In this document: in pieces, positions 33,791 through 47,611 of the stretch | Layout: the number at the start of each line of letters is the position of its first letter | How positions within the stretch are numbered: the stretch's first letter is position 1 | Source of the DNA: Malus domestica | Lineage: Eukaryota > Streptophyta > Magnoliopsida > Rosales > Rosaceae | Length of the DNA: 64,000 bases | Direction: 5' to 3' | NCBI RefSeq assembly: GCF_042453785.1 | Contig: NC_091668.1 | Span: forward strand, 11,862,001 to 11,926,000 | Notes under the pieces: generated by a model | Seen by the model: the letters and a program-made list of their open reading frames with translations, nothing else | Told to the model about the DNA's origin: nothing | Database searches by the model: none | Position numbers and translations under genes: made by a program

Positions 33791-36700
33791 TTAAACACCA
33801 AAACCATTGCTCATATAATCTTCATCCCCACTGCTATAGGATTCCATCCCATCACTGTCGTCGTCGTCATCCTCCTCTCCGTCCGTCACAATCTCCAGCA
33901 TTCCACCTCCTGCCTCAAGGTCATCCACGATGAAATCTCCGTCGTCGTCGTCATCATCGTCACTCACGCTATCATCATCATCGCCATTGCTCATATCATC
34001 CATATCACTATCATCCCCATCCAGATCCGGGCCCAGTATGGGGTCCACGTCCCCATCGTCATCGTCTTCGGAATCCTCATCTTCTTCTTCACTCTCAGCA
34101 TCATCGGGATCGGAATCATCGTCGGTCGGCCTTCGTCGACCAATTTCATAAACTCTAGCAGAGGCTAACATGTCATCTTGGTCGTCCATTGTGATCAACC
34201 CAACAAACGAATCAGTAGGTTCTGTTGCAAAGTCGAGGACACAACGATCAACCGGAATAGTGGCAATGTCAGAGTAGTTAACTGCGTCCACTGTGCGGAA
34301 AGCGGCAAAGAGTGGATGCTTTACGCGTCGGGTGTGAACTGCTGACATTACATCGTCAAGATTTCTTCTGAGGATTGCATAAATTACATCACCACGAGCA
34401 TTGAAAGTTATTGTTGTTTGGTCTAACGAAGGTACACTTCTAAGGAGTCTAAATTTCCGGAGATCCCAGACTTCGGAGTTTATAATCACCTGTTGGATAA
34501 TTACACTAATCAGAACAGAATTGATCAAGAAAGTGGAAGAATATGATAAAGTGAAATGGAAGTGCAGTTATACATACCTCATTCCCAGCAGGATGGAAGC
34601 CACCACCCCCATAATCCGTAAACTGATCAAAACGATGAATAGGGGTAGAAACCCGCCTGTCCCACAGCACCCCATTCCAAAGCAGCATTGTGTCTGAAGG
34701 GTTGAAATGTATTTGAGAGTAAACATGTCCACGACCTGTAGAGCTAGAAGATGTGTCAGACAGTTTCGATTCCAACTGGCTAGTTTGAATGTCATACAGG
34801 AGAATCTCTCTCTGAGTCAGCTCTGTTGATAGAGCAGCAAAAATATCCCCAAAATTGCTAAATCTTGCAGCCTTGCACCCTTCAAAGGAATGCATAGGCC
34901 CAGCAGAGACTGAAGATGCCTCCCACAACCTCACATCCTGGGCGCTTGATGAAAGCACAAGTTTGGTCTCACCAGAAAGACGCGACTGAACAAGCGTTAC
35001 AGGAGACTGGTGGCTTGCACAACTCTCCAGTACATTGCTGCTATTGGAGTCAAAAATTTTGAGCTCTCCACCATGGCTGCCTACTGCAATGTGAGAGGAA
35101 TCACTAAGAAAGGAAATGCATGTCAAAGGGGTACCAGAATCATCACGACAAGTTCTCCATGGTCGGAATCTACTGTAAACAAATTGACGGTCCTTACGAT
35201 TACCGTGAACCCCACCATATATGTTTCTGAACTCACGCGTTCCAAACCGGGCTGTTACATTCGATGGGGCATCGAGGTTTCGTTTTGGTTCAGGACAAAC
35301 ATGGGGGTGTAAAAGAGAAAGTGGTGGAAGAGTGGTTATAGGTGCAGGACACTGGCGATGCTGGTGCTTCAAATACTGAATAACCACAGAGTCTAGAGTT
35401 AATCGCTCTGAGTTGCTTGGTTGAGGGTCACTCTGAAGCCCAAATTGGGAGGCAGGTGTTGCAAGGCCGACACTAGAACTACCATACTGGTTATCATCCT
35501 GATACTCTGATGGCAAATAAGCTGGTGTTGATCGACCATACTGATCTCTCAAGTTGGCAGTTGGGGTAGAGAATCCAACAGGATCAGTTAGTAGGCCACT
35601 CTTCCGCACCGTGGTAGGTGTAGGACAAACTGGAGACCGAAGTCCATGGTCGCCAGTGTGAAGGCGTTTCCCAGACAATAACAAACACCCAGGATCCTTC
35701 AGCTCAGATAATTTTCGTTTCATTGGCAAGCCAATGGGTGTCTTACTATGGGACTCGGTATCAGTGGTAGGTTTTGGCAGGGATACTGAAGGAGTTTCTG
35801 ATGCATTTGCAGTAGCAGAAAACTGTTTTGCTGCACTAAAAACTTTCCTGGGCGATGTGAGGTGAGAGTCATGAGATTGATTCTTCGACTGTAGACCAAA
35901 ATTAGGAGAGAAAACTAGAGGTTTTTTCTTCATATATGAGAAAGTAGGATCAAATTTTAATTCCTCATCCTTTGCAGTAATCTTTGATTTGTTTGTGAGA
36001 AACCCACTTGAGGTTCGACCAGAGGGCCACTGAATTTGTCCTGAAGGGGCTTCTTGTGTGGCTTGCTGAACAAGAGATGAGGGGGCAGCCAAAGATGGCA
36101 AAGGCATCAACTGAGCCTCTTTTAGCAAAGAGGCAGCTGTTGCGGCCAACCCAGATGCCTGAAGGTGTTCATGTATTAATAACAGTAGTTCCCTGAATTT
36201 TCAAGCATACATGCATGTACAGAGAGGAAAATTAGTAAGCAGAAAAATTCAAAAGCAATGAAGTTCCAATGAAGAATGGAAAAACAAAAGAAATCGCTCC
36301 ATACTTGGAATGGTATGTGATAGGAGTGGCAGCCGCTATAGCTGCCCTTTCTAAGCGCCTCAATGTTGGCATAGCAGCATCAGTGGCAGCCAATGTGCTA
36401 GCTCGTCCCGAATTCGTCACAATCTACAAGAAAAAGTAATATGAAATGAGTTTAGACTATGAACTAATAAGTCAGTGGGACAAAGGGGAGGGGGCAAAAG
36501 AATATGGAATCAAATATATTCTTTGGATGTAAATTAAAGCCATTAACAAGTAATCCACAACCCCATATCGTTCTTAAAAACTAATTTTGATAGATTGGAA
36601 CACTAGCACAAGAAGAGAAATGCTTACTGCAATAAGCTCAATTGCTGCCTGTGAAAGTTCAGCTTGCCACCTGCCTTGTTCAGTTCCGTTTGTCTGGTTA

Positions 36701-39700
36701 CCTGAATCTCGAATCAGTTCTGATAGTTTCTTCCCAACCTAGAACATCAAATTGCACTTAGCAGCAGCTAGCACACAAAAATTGATTTATCACATAAGGT
36801 CCTAACTTCAGGCATTGACACAACAAAACCATAATTGAGATTTTGAAGACGATAACTTGATGGATACAGTGAAGAATTAACAATAAAAGGCTTCAATATG
36901 TTTGGAGTAAACTCTAAAGTATAAATTAGTCAGAAATAGTTATATCTGAGGTACAGGCCCAATCATGGCAAGACTGAGGATATAGTTCAAAAAGCCTTCA
37001 ACTTGAACTAGTGAAGTGACAGAAAAATTGAGAAGTCATTTACCTGGAGTTTTGTCAATATATGGGCAATAGTATCGTCTCTGGCTAAACCAAGAAGGAC
37101 TCGGCAAGCAAGTGCACGGAGACAGTCGAGTGCTGCGGGAGGAGAATATATACGGGGTTGGAGGAGATGCAGAAGAACCTTTATACCATTGTTGGCACGA
37201 ACAGACTCCCTAGCTTGGCGATAGCCTTGCTCTAATTGTGCAGCCATACCTGCACAGCCTGCCCCAACTCCTAAAGATATTCGGCGATCCCCCACCAATC
37301 CTGAAGTTGGTGTGGCAGGAGCATGTGCGCTGCTACTGTTGAACTGTGTACCAGGGGCTGCAGTGGAGCCTCGATCTGCTACAGCTGATTCCCCAGAAGG
37401 ACCAGTAGAGGGTTGGGCAGACTGCTGGCCTTGTGCAAGTATAGGTGATTTACAACTGATTGATGGTGGAGGACAAACAAGATTGACCAACACATTAAGT
37501 GCCGATTGAATGATCTGGGAAGATACAAATAGGTAATCGGATTAAATGCATTGATATAAGAAAAGTAACACATCAAAGTAAGAAACAAAGTCATAAGCAG
37601 GTCTTTACCTCGGCATCCACGTAGCTACCACCAACACTGGCTGCATCTAAAATGACAGCTATAGCAACACGATTATTGCTTACTGTTGAATTCACAATCA
37701 TCTTGCGGCTGCTAGGGACCAATGTCACGATATGCAAAACACCTAATGCATATTGAAGTAAATCATGTAAATAACGCTCAACAGGTGGAGCCTGCAGAAA
37801 GAAAATCCAGGTATAATAAGACACGGAATATAAAGTGAAAAGGCAATAGGGCATACTGGAAGTTCATGTTGCAAGAATGTGGAATTCAATAAAACCTGGG
37901 CACAAATCTTGTGTGAGAGAGACTAAATGTAATATATTATACCTGGCATAACTCCAACATAGTAATATGTCCATTAGAACCCAAAAACTTATCGACTGCA
38001 GGCCAAGGAGTTCTCACAAATGCAGGACCCAGCTTTCGGTCCTTCTGTAGCTGCAGAAATACTGCATCCATAGCTTCATTACTGATGTCAAGTGGCTTGT
38101 AACCTGCCCTTACACTTGGAAGATTCCGAGCTGCACTTCGAGTGTTCTTATTTGGACGAATAGAATCCACAAGCATAATAAGATGTGCTCTGAAGTACTG
38201 CCGCAAAGCAACACAAGTGTGGTAAGCTATCTGTTTCTCTGATGAAGTCAGTACTTCTGCAGGTGACCTGTCATTCCGAAGTGATCCAGAACTTGGGAGT
38301 CCTAGTGCCCCAGAATTTACTCCAGATCTTACGGATGCAGCATCATTTAAAAGACCCAGTAATTTCTGTAAGCCATCATGAGCATCAAAAGCATCAAGTA
38401 CTGCCCTGAAAACAAATGCAGCAGCAAAGAATAAGGCTGCATTTTTCCTGGCTTGATCCTGTGAGCACTCAAGAAGTTGAAGAGCTAATTCAACCACCTG
38501 GTAGACCACATCTGAAGGAAGAGCACAAACACGCTCCATTATTCCCTAAAAACATAAATAAGTCATCAGTCAAGATGAACAGAGTAGATGGATATCATCA
38601 CCCTAAGCTGAAATCAGAACTCTTAACAGCTAAACTTCACAAGACATGTCATTACCTGGAGCGAGCCGATAGTAAATAAGCAAGAAGAAAGACCAAAGAA
38701 GGTTTGAGCAACCCTAGGAACAGCAAGAAGTTTCTGTATGCCACCCCTATCCACAAACAGGGCAGCAAATTTCCGGTGAGCAGCCAAAGCACAGATGAGC
38801 TTCATTACATCAGGCAAAAGCATAGCAACCTTTGAAGCCTCTCTATGTCTGGAATTTCGTTGCAATAATGCAAGACATACATCTACCCCCTTCTCATGCA
38901 GTACAGGTCCAAGAACTTCGACATATTCTCCTAAAGTCTCAAGACATTGAATACAATATTTTTCTCTCAACTGTGCAAGGGACTCAGCATCCAGGATGAA
39001 GTATTCTTCAGCATCTACATGGTTTTCCGGTTCTGTACTGCTTGAAGTCATTGATTCGGCATTGATGCCACTAGAGCTCCTGCCAATCCATAGAAAATAT
39101 TATTGCCCTCTAAAAGAAGGATATTCTAGCACCTACAAGTCATATTTTTAATTTTTTAATTTTTTATGAATCATTAAAATTTTAAAAGTTGATACAAGTC
39201 TTCTTTATCGCCAAGAGGTACCTTACCTTGAAACTTCAACCGAATTGGCAGCATCAATGACAGTAGACGCTGCTCTTGAAGCGGCCAAAACTGCAGCTTC
39301 TTCATTATTTGTAGTTCCAAATTCCTGCATAATTAAGTGGCAAACAACTGAGAAGTGTAAGAAAAAAGAGACAAAATGGTTACAGAAAGTGACAGTAACA
39401 TTTTTGTACCTCTAAAGCTGCACTTTTGACAACTTCAGCAGCAGCATCACCAGCAGCTTTGATTGCTTCTGCAGGTGCATTGGCTGCTCTAGCTTCAGCT
39501 TCTGCAGCTCTAACTGCTTTCTTTACTGGCTCAGAAATATCTTTACATCCAACTCTACAGTCCTGGAAGCAGTCATCGTTATCTGCCCTTTCCAAAAAGA
39601 AAACATCCTCACTCTTCCTAGAATCCGGTATTTTTTTCACATCTGAATTTTTTAGCGAACTCCTATCTTTAACGCTCCGTCCATGTCCCAATCGACTACC

Positions 39701-42284
39701 AGATCCTGGAGAGGTCAAGAGCTGTTCATTCTCTACAACTCCTTCATTGGTCCTTCCCTTCCCTCTAGATCTTGCCAATCCGCGGTTGGGTCTGCGCCTT
39801 GAGGAGTCATCTCTCCCAATTTCATCAAAATCTCCAGATTTCATCTTTCCATCAGCATCATTGATCTCAACCTCTTCAGCCAATCCATCAGGTGTTCTTC
39901 CACCATCAACCCATTGTTCTTCAACAAACGTTTGCCTACTGATACTTCTGACTTGATCCCCTTCAACAATCCGATCATCTAAACATCTCTCATCTGTTAT
40001 CTTTGGATCATCAAAATGATTTGTTTCCAAACTCTGCCGAACCCTAGCACGACCTTCATCTCTACCTCTTATGCAAATAGCACCTGAGGTATTTTTACTC
40101 TCTGTTAAATGAGTAACATCCTTCTGAGTATTACTTGTCTCCCCCAAAACACGCACACGAAGATAACGCATAAGTTTGGCTGACAGCCCAGATGTCAACA
40201 CATCTTCTACTACTGAACTGCCACTGGTTTCAATAACAATTAAGATATGTCAGCCAAACTAGTAAATAAGAAAAAAAATGAGGATGCAAAAATAAAGATA
40301 TACTCCAAAAGCATACCCAGCCAAACATACAGCAAGAAGTCCTGTAGAATAGGTCTTTAGCATTTCAAAATCTGAGACCTCCTTCCCCCCCAAATCATGC
40401 TTCCAATTCTGATATTCAACCGATGAGATCGAAGTCTCATCCATCACCCAATCTTTTATTCTCTCCAAAACAGCATCTTCAAAAACATGAGGGTACTGTA
40501 TCACATTTAGCCTTGTCAGATTGATAACAACCCATATTATTCATTTTTTAAGGAAAAACTATGATTAAATGAAAATCAACCATTACAAAGAAAAAAGGGT
40601 CTTACATTCCAGGTTAGTGAACAGGTTAAAAGCAGCCTTGCAGCAGCTGCTTGCACAGCAACAGAGTATCTTGTATCTGACAGGTATTTTGAAGATATTA
40701 ATTCAAAGAAATCTTCATGTTCCTGTAAAAGAGAGAAAAAATTAGGACAGAAAGCTTTTTTTTCTTTTTTTTTTTAAACAAGTTACATTCCACTCATATG
40801 AATATATTATAGCAACCATCCTGAAGATATAAAAAGTAAAAGGTAATCATATGCCAAAACTAGTTACCCGGACTGAGGTCCCGAGCCGTCCAATGTAATG
40901 TGAAGCCCGACCATTGCTAGATGAATGACCATTCTCTTCCATGTATCTGCGTTAAATGAATTTTTTAACTCAATAATTATGGTTCAAAGAGAAATAAAAA
41001 AATTACACCAAGCATACATATAAGATATACAGAGTTATGCAACGACCAAAACAGTGAAAAGTCACCAAATGGTAAATATACATCCATCCAAAATATTCTG
41101 AGTAACGAAAATAATCATGATTACCACCAACATAATAGAATAACCATTTCCTTTAATTAAAAATCAATATTCTTTTCAGATCTCAAACTCTCCTTTCTGC
41201 ATATGTACATATGCATAACCTATTAACATCAAATCAACCCAAAAGCATATTATGTAACTATTAATAGTTACCACCATTCTTGAAAAAGTCCACGTCTAAC
41301 CACTCAATCACACCCTAGTGTAACTTCCCAAGTCGAAAGTTCATAATCTAGTGGACTTATTTCCAAATGTCTTTCCTTTGCTGAGACCGAGAGTACAAAT
41401 TCAAAATCATCAGGAAAAGTTTAACTCATTAACTTCACATCTCAAAGACAGTTTCTTAAACTCACCCATCATTTTGGACTTGAAAAAACCCTAACGTCAA
41501 GATGCAACTACAATGCCACATCCTATACCGTCCTTAAACCCTAACTTCAACCACAGCAAATCATAGACAACCGTCAAGAAAAGTCTTCAAACGACACTTA
41601 TGTCATACCACCAGCAGGCCATGCATTACTATGTAAAGTCGAGAAAGTATTGCTTACTAAGAAATGAAACTCACACTAAATGACAGTATGAGCTTTCGGA
41701 AAATTCACATTACTCACCAATTTCAACAAAACAGTAAGCAAATATATAATCGTACATAGGCCAACAAAAGTCATTAAAATACACACTCAATGCCCTTAAA
41801 ACCCACAGCCTACAAATTAATCTAAAGCGAAAACCCAATACTTAAAGAAAATAACGAGAACAAGAAGAACAAGAAAATGCAAATTATATAGCACAGAGCA
41901 AATCATTACAAACCACTTGTATCGACAGACATCAATAAACACAATATAACTAAAATATTCGAAAGCTAAAAACGAAAGAGACGGTTCTAACCGAGACTCT
42001 TGAGTTTCAAGGAGCGAGGCAAGGGCGTGAAGAACAGTAGGACTAGGGTTATCAGGCGCGGCAGTGATCTTGTCCATAAGCTTCTGAGCCTTGGCAACCA
42101 ATTCGTCGCCTTCATTCTTAACCTCCTCCTCCTCTTCCTCATCTTCTTCCTCCTCGCCTCCCTGAGATTGCGATTCTGGCGCTGCTGCCGGCGGAGGCGG
42201 TGGAGGTGGAACTGGCGTCCCGGGTTCGCCTTCCTCCCCTTGGCCTTGCCCTAAGTTCTGCTGCTCGTCCATGGCCGCCTCCAT
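33791..42284 (-). CDS. DCAF1: DDB1- and CUL4-associated factor homolog 1, 14 coding exons
   Basis: Coding exons, in transcript order: 42284-41992, 40946-40868, 40722-40606, 40495-40317, 40223-39410, 39324-39227, 39079-38656, 38545-37943, 37791-37609, 37514-37044, 36738-36628, 36423-36305, 36192-34578 and 34489-33791. All borders are GT-AG and the phases join to 1934 residues, close to Arabidopsis DCAF1. The N-terminal half is armadillo-like helical. A LisH motif lies at about 1165-1191 (ELLLLIHEHLQASGLAATAA). WD40 repeats begin near 1505, with two DDB1-binding DWD-type boxes (VLWDRR near 1672, EVWDLRKF near 1708). The last 100 residues are very acidic. As in the family, it should recruit substrates to the CUL4-DDB1 ubiquitin ligase in the nucleus. 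The start after an acidic leader fits the family, though an upstream in-frame ATG exists at 42470. Confidence 0.95.
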
Positions 42285-42735
42285 ATCAAATACAGGGAAT
42301 CCTAGAGAGAAAAAGTTGTAGAGAGAGAAGGGATTAACAATTGGAGATTGAATTAATATTTTTTTGTGTGTGTGAATTATGTACGTTATTGTGTTTTTTG
42401 AAATTGGAATTTCAGGGTTTGTGTTATTTATAATTCTGGAGTTTGCAGAGAGAGATGAAAAAGGAAGCAACGCAGTGAGTGTTCGTTTTTATAGAGGAGG
42501 AGAGAGAGGAAGGTCGAATAGGAAAGTTCCGGAAAGTACCCGACCCGATTATTTGGAGCCCTACCCTGCCGTTCCCGGCCGTTTGTTGGAGGACATTTTA
42601 CTTTTGGGCTTTCTGTTTGGGCTTTTTTTGTCCAAAGGACATTTCCTTCTTTATTTTTATTTTTTATTTTCATATATGAATTGGATTAAACTTTACCACA
42701 TCACTTATTGCATGTATTTTTTTTACTAATCTAAA
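42285..42735. other. DCAF1 leader and promoter region
   Basis: The frame stays open on the minus strand up to an ATG at 42470. The added residues (such as NTITYIIHTHKK) do not look like a conserved N-terminus, so I treat the region as leader. GA-rich repeats lie near 42490-42520. Confidence 0.45.
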
Positions 42736-42741
42736 ATTTAC

Positions 42742-42912
42742 CGCCACTTACTACTACAGTATAGTTGTATTACTCTTCACTTGTAAGTAAAAGGTCTAGG
42801 TTCGATTTTCGCCAATGACGAATTTGAACCACATTATTGCAAACTCATCGTGAGGCTTAGCCACTCCCCCACCTTTTAATATAGATAATATCGTTTGTTA
42901 GAAAGAAAAAAC
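42742..42912 (+). mobile_element. tRNA-derived SINE copy
   Basis: The body matches the SINE at 23328-23513 (AGGTTCGATTTTCGCCAATG, ACGAATTTGAACCACATTAT, TATAGATAATATCGTTTGTT), with a mutated A-tail. The short duplication ATTTAC flanks it at 42736-42741 and 42913-42918. Confidence 0.75.
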
Positions 42913-43336
42913 ATTTACTACGTGGTGACGCCAATGTATTATTTGGAAAATCAAGATAAAACCACAGTCCATACAGTCCATACAAAATTATTATATCACT
43001 ATGCATAATATGTCGTAAGAGAAGAACCGAAAGTTATTCAGTGCTCCGAACATGACAATGTAAGAGAAGAAAAATGTGCTCTTGCAGGAGTACCGACAAC
43101 AACTCTTTAAATTTTTTGTTTTAAAAACATTTTTTTTTTTGTGAAAAAAAAAAAAATTTAGCTTAAGTAGAAGAGATTAGTAGAATGGTATGGGTCACGA
43201 CATAAGAAGGTTGATTTGTAGGCCCAATGTTTCATTCAAAAAATGCCCAATATCAAAAGTGGGATGAGGCGGGAACATCTAAAAACGCACCGTTTTAGTG
43301 AAAACAAGCCTCACATCCACCAGAAGACCTCAGTCA

Positions 43337-43962
43337 GGCCATCTTCAACCGAATGATCTAGAGGGCCAGATGGCCGAAAATAGCCCGAAAACCGTCTCCA
43401 ACCGAGGGCTAGACTAGAAGGCTCTGGAATCTGAGAGGGCCCCACGGAATCGGAGAGGGTTGGAAGGCTGGCGGCTTTTTTTTTTTAATGTTTTGTTATT
43501 TCTGTCGATTATAACCGACATGATTTCTTAAGAAAAAATTCAAATGAAATGGCTAGTAGCCGTTGCATTTTTTTTAACAGTTTTATTATTATTTTTTATT
43601 TACAAAATTTTTCATATAACTTCTATTTCACAAAATTTATTTCATTTTTTTTAAATTCCATTTTTTTCCTATAACTTCTATTTCACAAAATTTGTTTCAT
43701 ATTTTTTTTAAAATTCCATTTTTTTTCCTATAACTTCTATTTCACAAAATTTGTTTTTAAATAATAAATTATATTTGGCCCTCAGTTGGAGACGGTTTTT
43801 TGTGAAATGGCTAAAACAAGCCCTCTGACCCTCTGGCCCTCAGTTGGAAACAGAGGCAAATATGACCCCGTATTGTTCATTAAAATATTAATATCTTGAA
43901 GAATCGTTGAGGGTTAGAGGACTAAAACGAGCCCTCTGGCCAGTCATCGGTTGGAGATGGCC
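43337..43962. mobile_element. Tourist-like MITE (PIF/Harbinger type)
   Basis: The left end GGCCATCTTCAACCGAATGA is an imperfect inverted copy of the right end (TCATCGGTTGGAGATGGCC). The 3-bp flanks are TCA on both sides (43334-43336 and 43963-43965). The 626-bp interior has no coding sequence and includes a repeated TTCTATTTCACAAAATTT motif (43620-43760). Confidence 0.78.
43620..43760. repeat. Tandem repeats inside the MITE
   Basis: ATAACTTCTATTTCACAAAA recurs three times with poly-T spacers, at about 43616, 43671 and 43728. Confidence 0.75.
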
Positions 43963-44194
43963 TCACATTCTTCTCCTTCAGAAAATCCACAAACCAGCAG
44001 AAAAAACATTCAAACATGAATTTCAAAACATTGGAAATTTGGAACTGGATTAAAGAAAAAAAATGTCTAAAACTTCCAAAAACTACGACATTCCAATGCT
44101 GCAATGCAAATATAAAATTCAGGGTAAGCCGTAAATCAACGCACATTCTTAAGGTTTTACATTGATCCACTGACTTGATAACTAAAACCGAAAT

Positions 44195-45244
44195 CTAGAA
44201 CAACAGTCTCATAGCGCCCTCTGGATTGCAAACACGCAGACCGGAGAAGCAACGTGCAAACACGAACAAGGCCAAGCTGTGAAACATAACCAAGCAAATC
44301 ATCATCATTTTCTTGCGCTTTGGGTGACGCTTTTTAAGAGCATCAAGCTGCATCATTGCCCAATTATCATCAACAATGTCATCATCATCATTCATCAGAA
44401 CATCCCTCTCTATCTCGAATGGTTCTAGTAACGTTACGTGCTGCCTTATACATCCCAAGCCAAGTGGCTGAACACACAAGCACAGAATGGCCGAGGATGT
44501 GTCATAAGGAGAAGCACGAAAGACCTTCCCTGCCACTGGTGATCCAAAAACTTTCTTGGAAAAAAGTGAAGAACAATGTAGCCCGCACCAAGTTTTCAGT
44601 TTCTGTGCAATCGCGTGGTTTCTGCCCGCAATGACTTCAAATGCTTCTGTATCCCTAAAATACAACGGAAATTTCAAATATCGAATCGGGTCAGTTTAGA
44701 TACACCCGTTGAATCACTATGCACATTTCACACCCAACATTAGACACAAGTTTAAGAGATTCAACAATTTTTCAATACAAACACTTCACAAACATCATAT
44801 GAGCAGCAAAAAATTTCCTCAACATGATCGATCGATCTGTAGGAGCAAAATTAAAATGCAGAGACTTTCAATACTTTCTAACACAAAGCTTTCAAATATC
44901 GAATTGGGTGATTTTAGATACACCCTTTGAATCATTCTGCACACCCATTCTCCCAACAAGTGTGACACATTATTTTTTTGCATAAACCCTACAATAAAAA
45001 AGGAAGAAAATGATGAAACTGAATAAATCTGTTTTCTTTCCTTCATTTTCTCACAAACCAAACAGAGGAAAAGCAGCAAATAACCACATCTGACAAATAG
45101 AAAATAAATAAACGACTTTGCAAGTGATTAAACCCTACACATTCACAAACTTTCAACTAAAAACGAAATTTTCACAAAAAATTACCTGTTGGAAAAGATT
45201 ACCTTTAGCTCTGTGAACGCCAGAAAGAGAGATGGAGCTGCCAT
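44195..45244 (-). CDS. Predicted two-exon gene of unknown function with a C-terminal membrane segment
   Basis: Exon 1 is 45244-45186 (start MAAPSLFLAFTELK) and exon 2 is 44654-44195, joined in phase across a GT-AG intron to give 172 residues. I do not recognise the family. Visible features are a central Cys-containing stretch (TWCGLHCSSLFSKK), a hydrophobic or Cys-rich piece (AILCLCVQPLGLGC), an acidic DDDDIVDD patch, a basic KKRHPKRKK cluster and a hydrophobic segment near the C-terminus (MMMICLVMFHSLALFVFA). Basic residues followed by a terminal hydrophobic helix fit a tail-anchored or single-pass membrane protein. A second donor (GTAATC) in exon 1 would give a shorter form. The evidence is splice phase and composition only. 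Confidence 0.42.
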
Positions 45245-46482
45245 GGAAAAAGAACACACTTAAATCAGTAAAATTAAAACCGCGAAATTTCCAAAACCCA
45301 GAGCTAAAAACAAATAACTTGAAGGGAGTTAATCGGAGGAGATAACGCAGAGAAGTGGGTTTCTGTTCAACCCTTCTTCCCTCATGAATATTGCCCAGTG
45401 CTCTCTCTGCAAGTAACCCACTCCGGCCTACTTGTGGTAAATAAACAAGGAGAACGTTCATAATATATTCCAATGGTCTCTTTTCCTCACTGATGATCAT
45501 GGGCTCTGATTAATGAGCAAACTCTTGCATTCCAATAAACCCCCCATTTTTCTTAATACGACATGTTTACATTAAAACAGGTAGAGAAATAAATTGGAAT
45601 TGAATTTGTTATACTTGATAATCGAACTTAAAGTTGTTATTACGTGCCAGTGAAGAAAAATATCACTATATTATAATATTAATTAGCTACACCAATTCTT
45701 CTAGCCCATTTTTCTTTCAAAATTTGGCTTGATTTTGAAAGAAATTGAAATTAGTTACCAAATGGTCATTGAGTGGTCATTTCAAATCGAAATTAAGTAG
45801 TGACGTTGGGTGCATGGTTTTCTAATACAATGACATATTTACAGTAATTAATATGGATTTTGATTATGTCACTCAATAGACTAACAATAATAATTGGTAT
45901 CGACCTCCATATTTATGAGAATTGAACATAAGACATTTTCCATTCAAATGAAAATGAATATTACTAAGTCAATGTACCAAATGACAGTTGATAGTTGAAC
46001 TAAAGCACTAACTTTGATCATGGGGTCAAAATCTCTTTTCTCCTCTTAATATAGTTTAGGACAATAATATCGTTTGTAATAAAAAACATTATATGATTTT
46101 ATTATTTTCAATTGGTTTTTGTTTCGAACCTCTAACTAACATTTGAAATATCTCATACATCAAAATAGACTCGTCAATAGTCATTCTAAAATTGACTTTG
46201 TGTAAACCAAAGTTAAGATGAGATTTTGATACAATTTCAAAGACGAGACTATACTAATGGAATTCTGCACATTTCAACACCATAGTTTGATTTGCACATG
46301 ATTTTGATAAGTAAAGTGGTTTTCACACATTATTTTTAGCTTGTTACCCACCCTTCCTTATTTTTAGTCATCTAATTGATTAAGTCTAACGTAATCAACA
46401 ACCAAAATTAAGTAAAAATGTGTAAAAAGTTATAAGAATGTGTTTTATCATTTCTCTTTTGACAATCATTTGTAACTCCAAC
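45245..46482. other. Spacer, no gene seen
   Basis: The left end is probably the leader and promoter of the unknown gene. The rest is AT-rich. A faint inverted SINE-like stretch lies near 45870-46000 but is too diverged to call. Confidence 0.4.
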
Positions 46483-46630
46483 GTCCATGCAAGCTTGGCC
46501 TGGCCTAGTTCGAGTTGGGCGACCGTATGGGGCCCAACAAAATTAGAGCATCAACTTCCATGCAAGCCTGACCTGGCCTAGTTCGGGTTGGGCAACCATC
46601 CGGGGCCCAACAAAATTAGAGCACCAAAAT
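46482..46630. repeat. Tandem duplication of about 75 bp at the start of a dispersed repeat
   Basis: Two adjacent units share CCATGCAAGC, CTGGCCTAGTTCG, GTTGGGC and GGGGCCCAACAAAATTAGAG. They lead into the repeat that matches 21035-22045. Confidence 0.85.
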
Positions 46631-47075
46631 TATTAGGGTGCTATATTCATATATGTTTTCATAAGAGTATAAATTTATAAAATTTGGTTAAATGATCAAG
46701 AATTTTAACTAGAATTAGTAGTTTATTGCCTAAAATTAATGACGAGGTCATGGGTTCAAAGCCCTATGTTTTTATTTACTTTCTAATTTTTACAAATTAT
46801 AAAAAAATTTAATCAGAAGCGATGATTTCTATTGTTTAAAATTAACGAGAGGTCAGGAGTTCAAAATGCAATGTGCATGTTTATTCTTTCCAATTTTTAC
46901 GAATTTCTAAATGCAAAATAAATTACATTTTCGTGTTATTAAATTATTAAGTTTGAAGTATTTTTTATGTATAATTTTATCGAAATCTTACGTGTAAAAA
47001 CAAATAAATTTTTTTATATGAAACTAGGACGTGGCTCCGAACCTTAAAAATATCAGAACCGTGCCTTGCTTCTAT
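46540..47075 (+). repeat. Unclassified dispersed repeat, copy 2
   Basis: The body (GAGCACCAAAATTATTAG, TTTTCATAAGAGTATAAATT, TACGTGTAAAAACAAAT, CTTAAAAATATCAGAACCG) matches 21035-22045 in the same orientation. No coding domain or termini are identified. Confidence 0.6.
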
Positions 47076-47611
47076 GCATTCATCGTATGCAAAATTTGAG
47101 ATTTGTTTATCAGATTTTGAAAAATCTCAAGGTGACAAAAATTTGAATCCATGCGGAGGAAAGTTAAACAATCTTCCTATAAGACAATGTATCGTGTGGG
47201 GGAGAGAGAGAGGTGGTAGCCTACTAGGTTCTCGTGTGGGTTTGGTCGGTGGACAATACTTGGGTTCTCACTAGGGAGGATCCAATTTACTCACCAAACT
47301 ATGTGGATCAATCATTTTAAAACACCTATATACTCCCAATACTTGCAATATTTGTAACCAAACAGAAATTCTCGCTTAAAGCATGTTACCAAGCAAGGAT
47401 CTTCTTCGTGCACTCCATCTTTTGTCAGCCACATCATAGGCAGTAAAAAGTAAATCCTCTTTAGTGAGGACTGTCCTCACTAGGAAGGACCCAATTTACT
47501 CACCAAACTATGTGGACCAATCATCTTAAAAAAAACACGTGATGTATCATCCCACATCGTCCAGAGGAGTAGATCATATAAGCCTTATATGTATATCCTC
47601 ATCTCTACCTA

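Noticed and set aside
33782..34168. Plus-strand open frames opposite the DCAF1 acidic tail
   Set aside because: The frames are the reverse reading of GAT/GAA-rich codons. The minus strand carries a spliced, conserved gene.
44356..44634. Plus-strand gene of 92 codons
   Set aside because: It is antisense to exon 2 of the predicted unknown gene and shows no domain.
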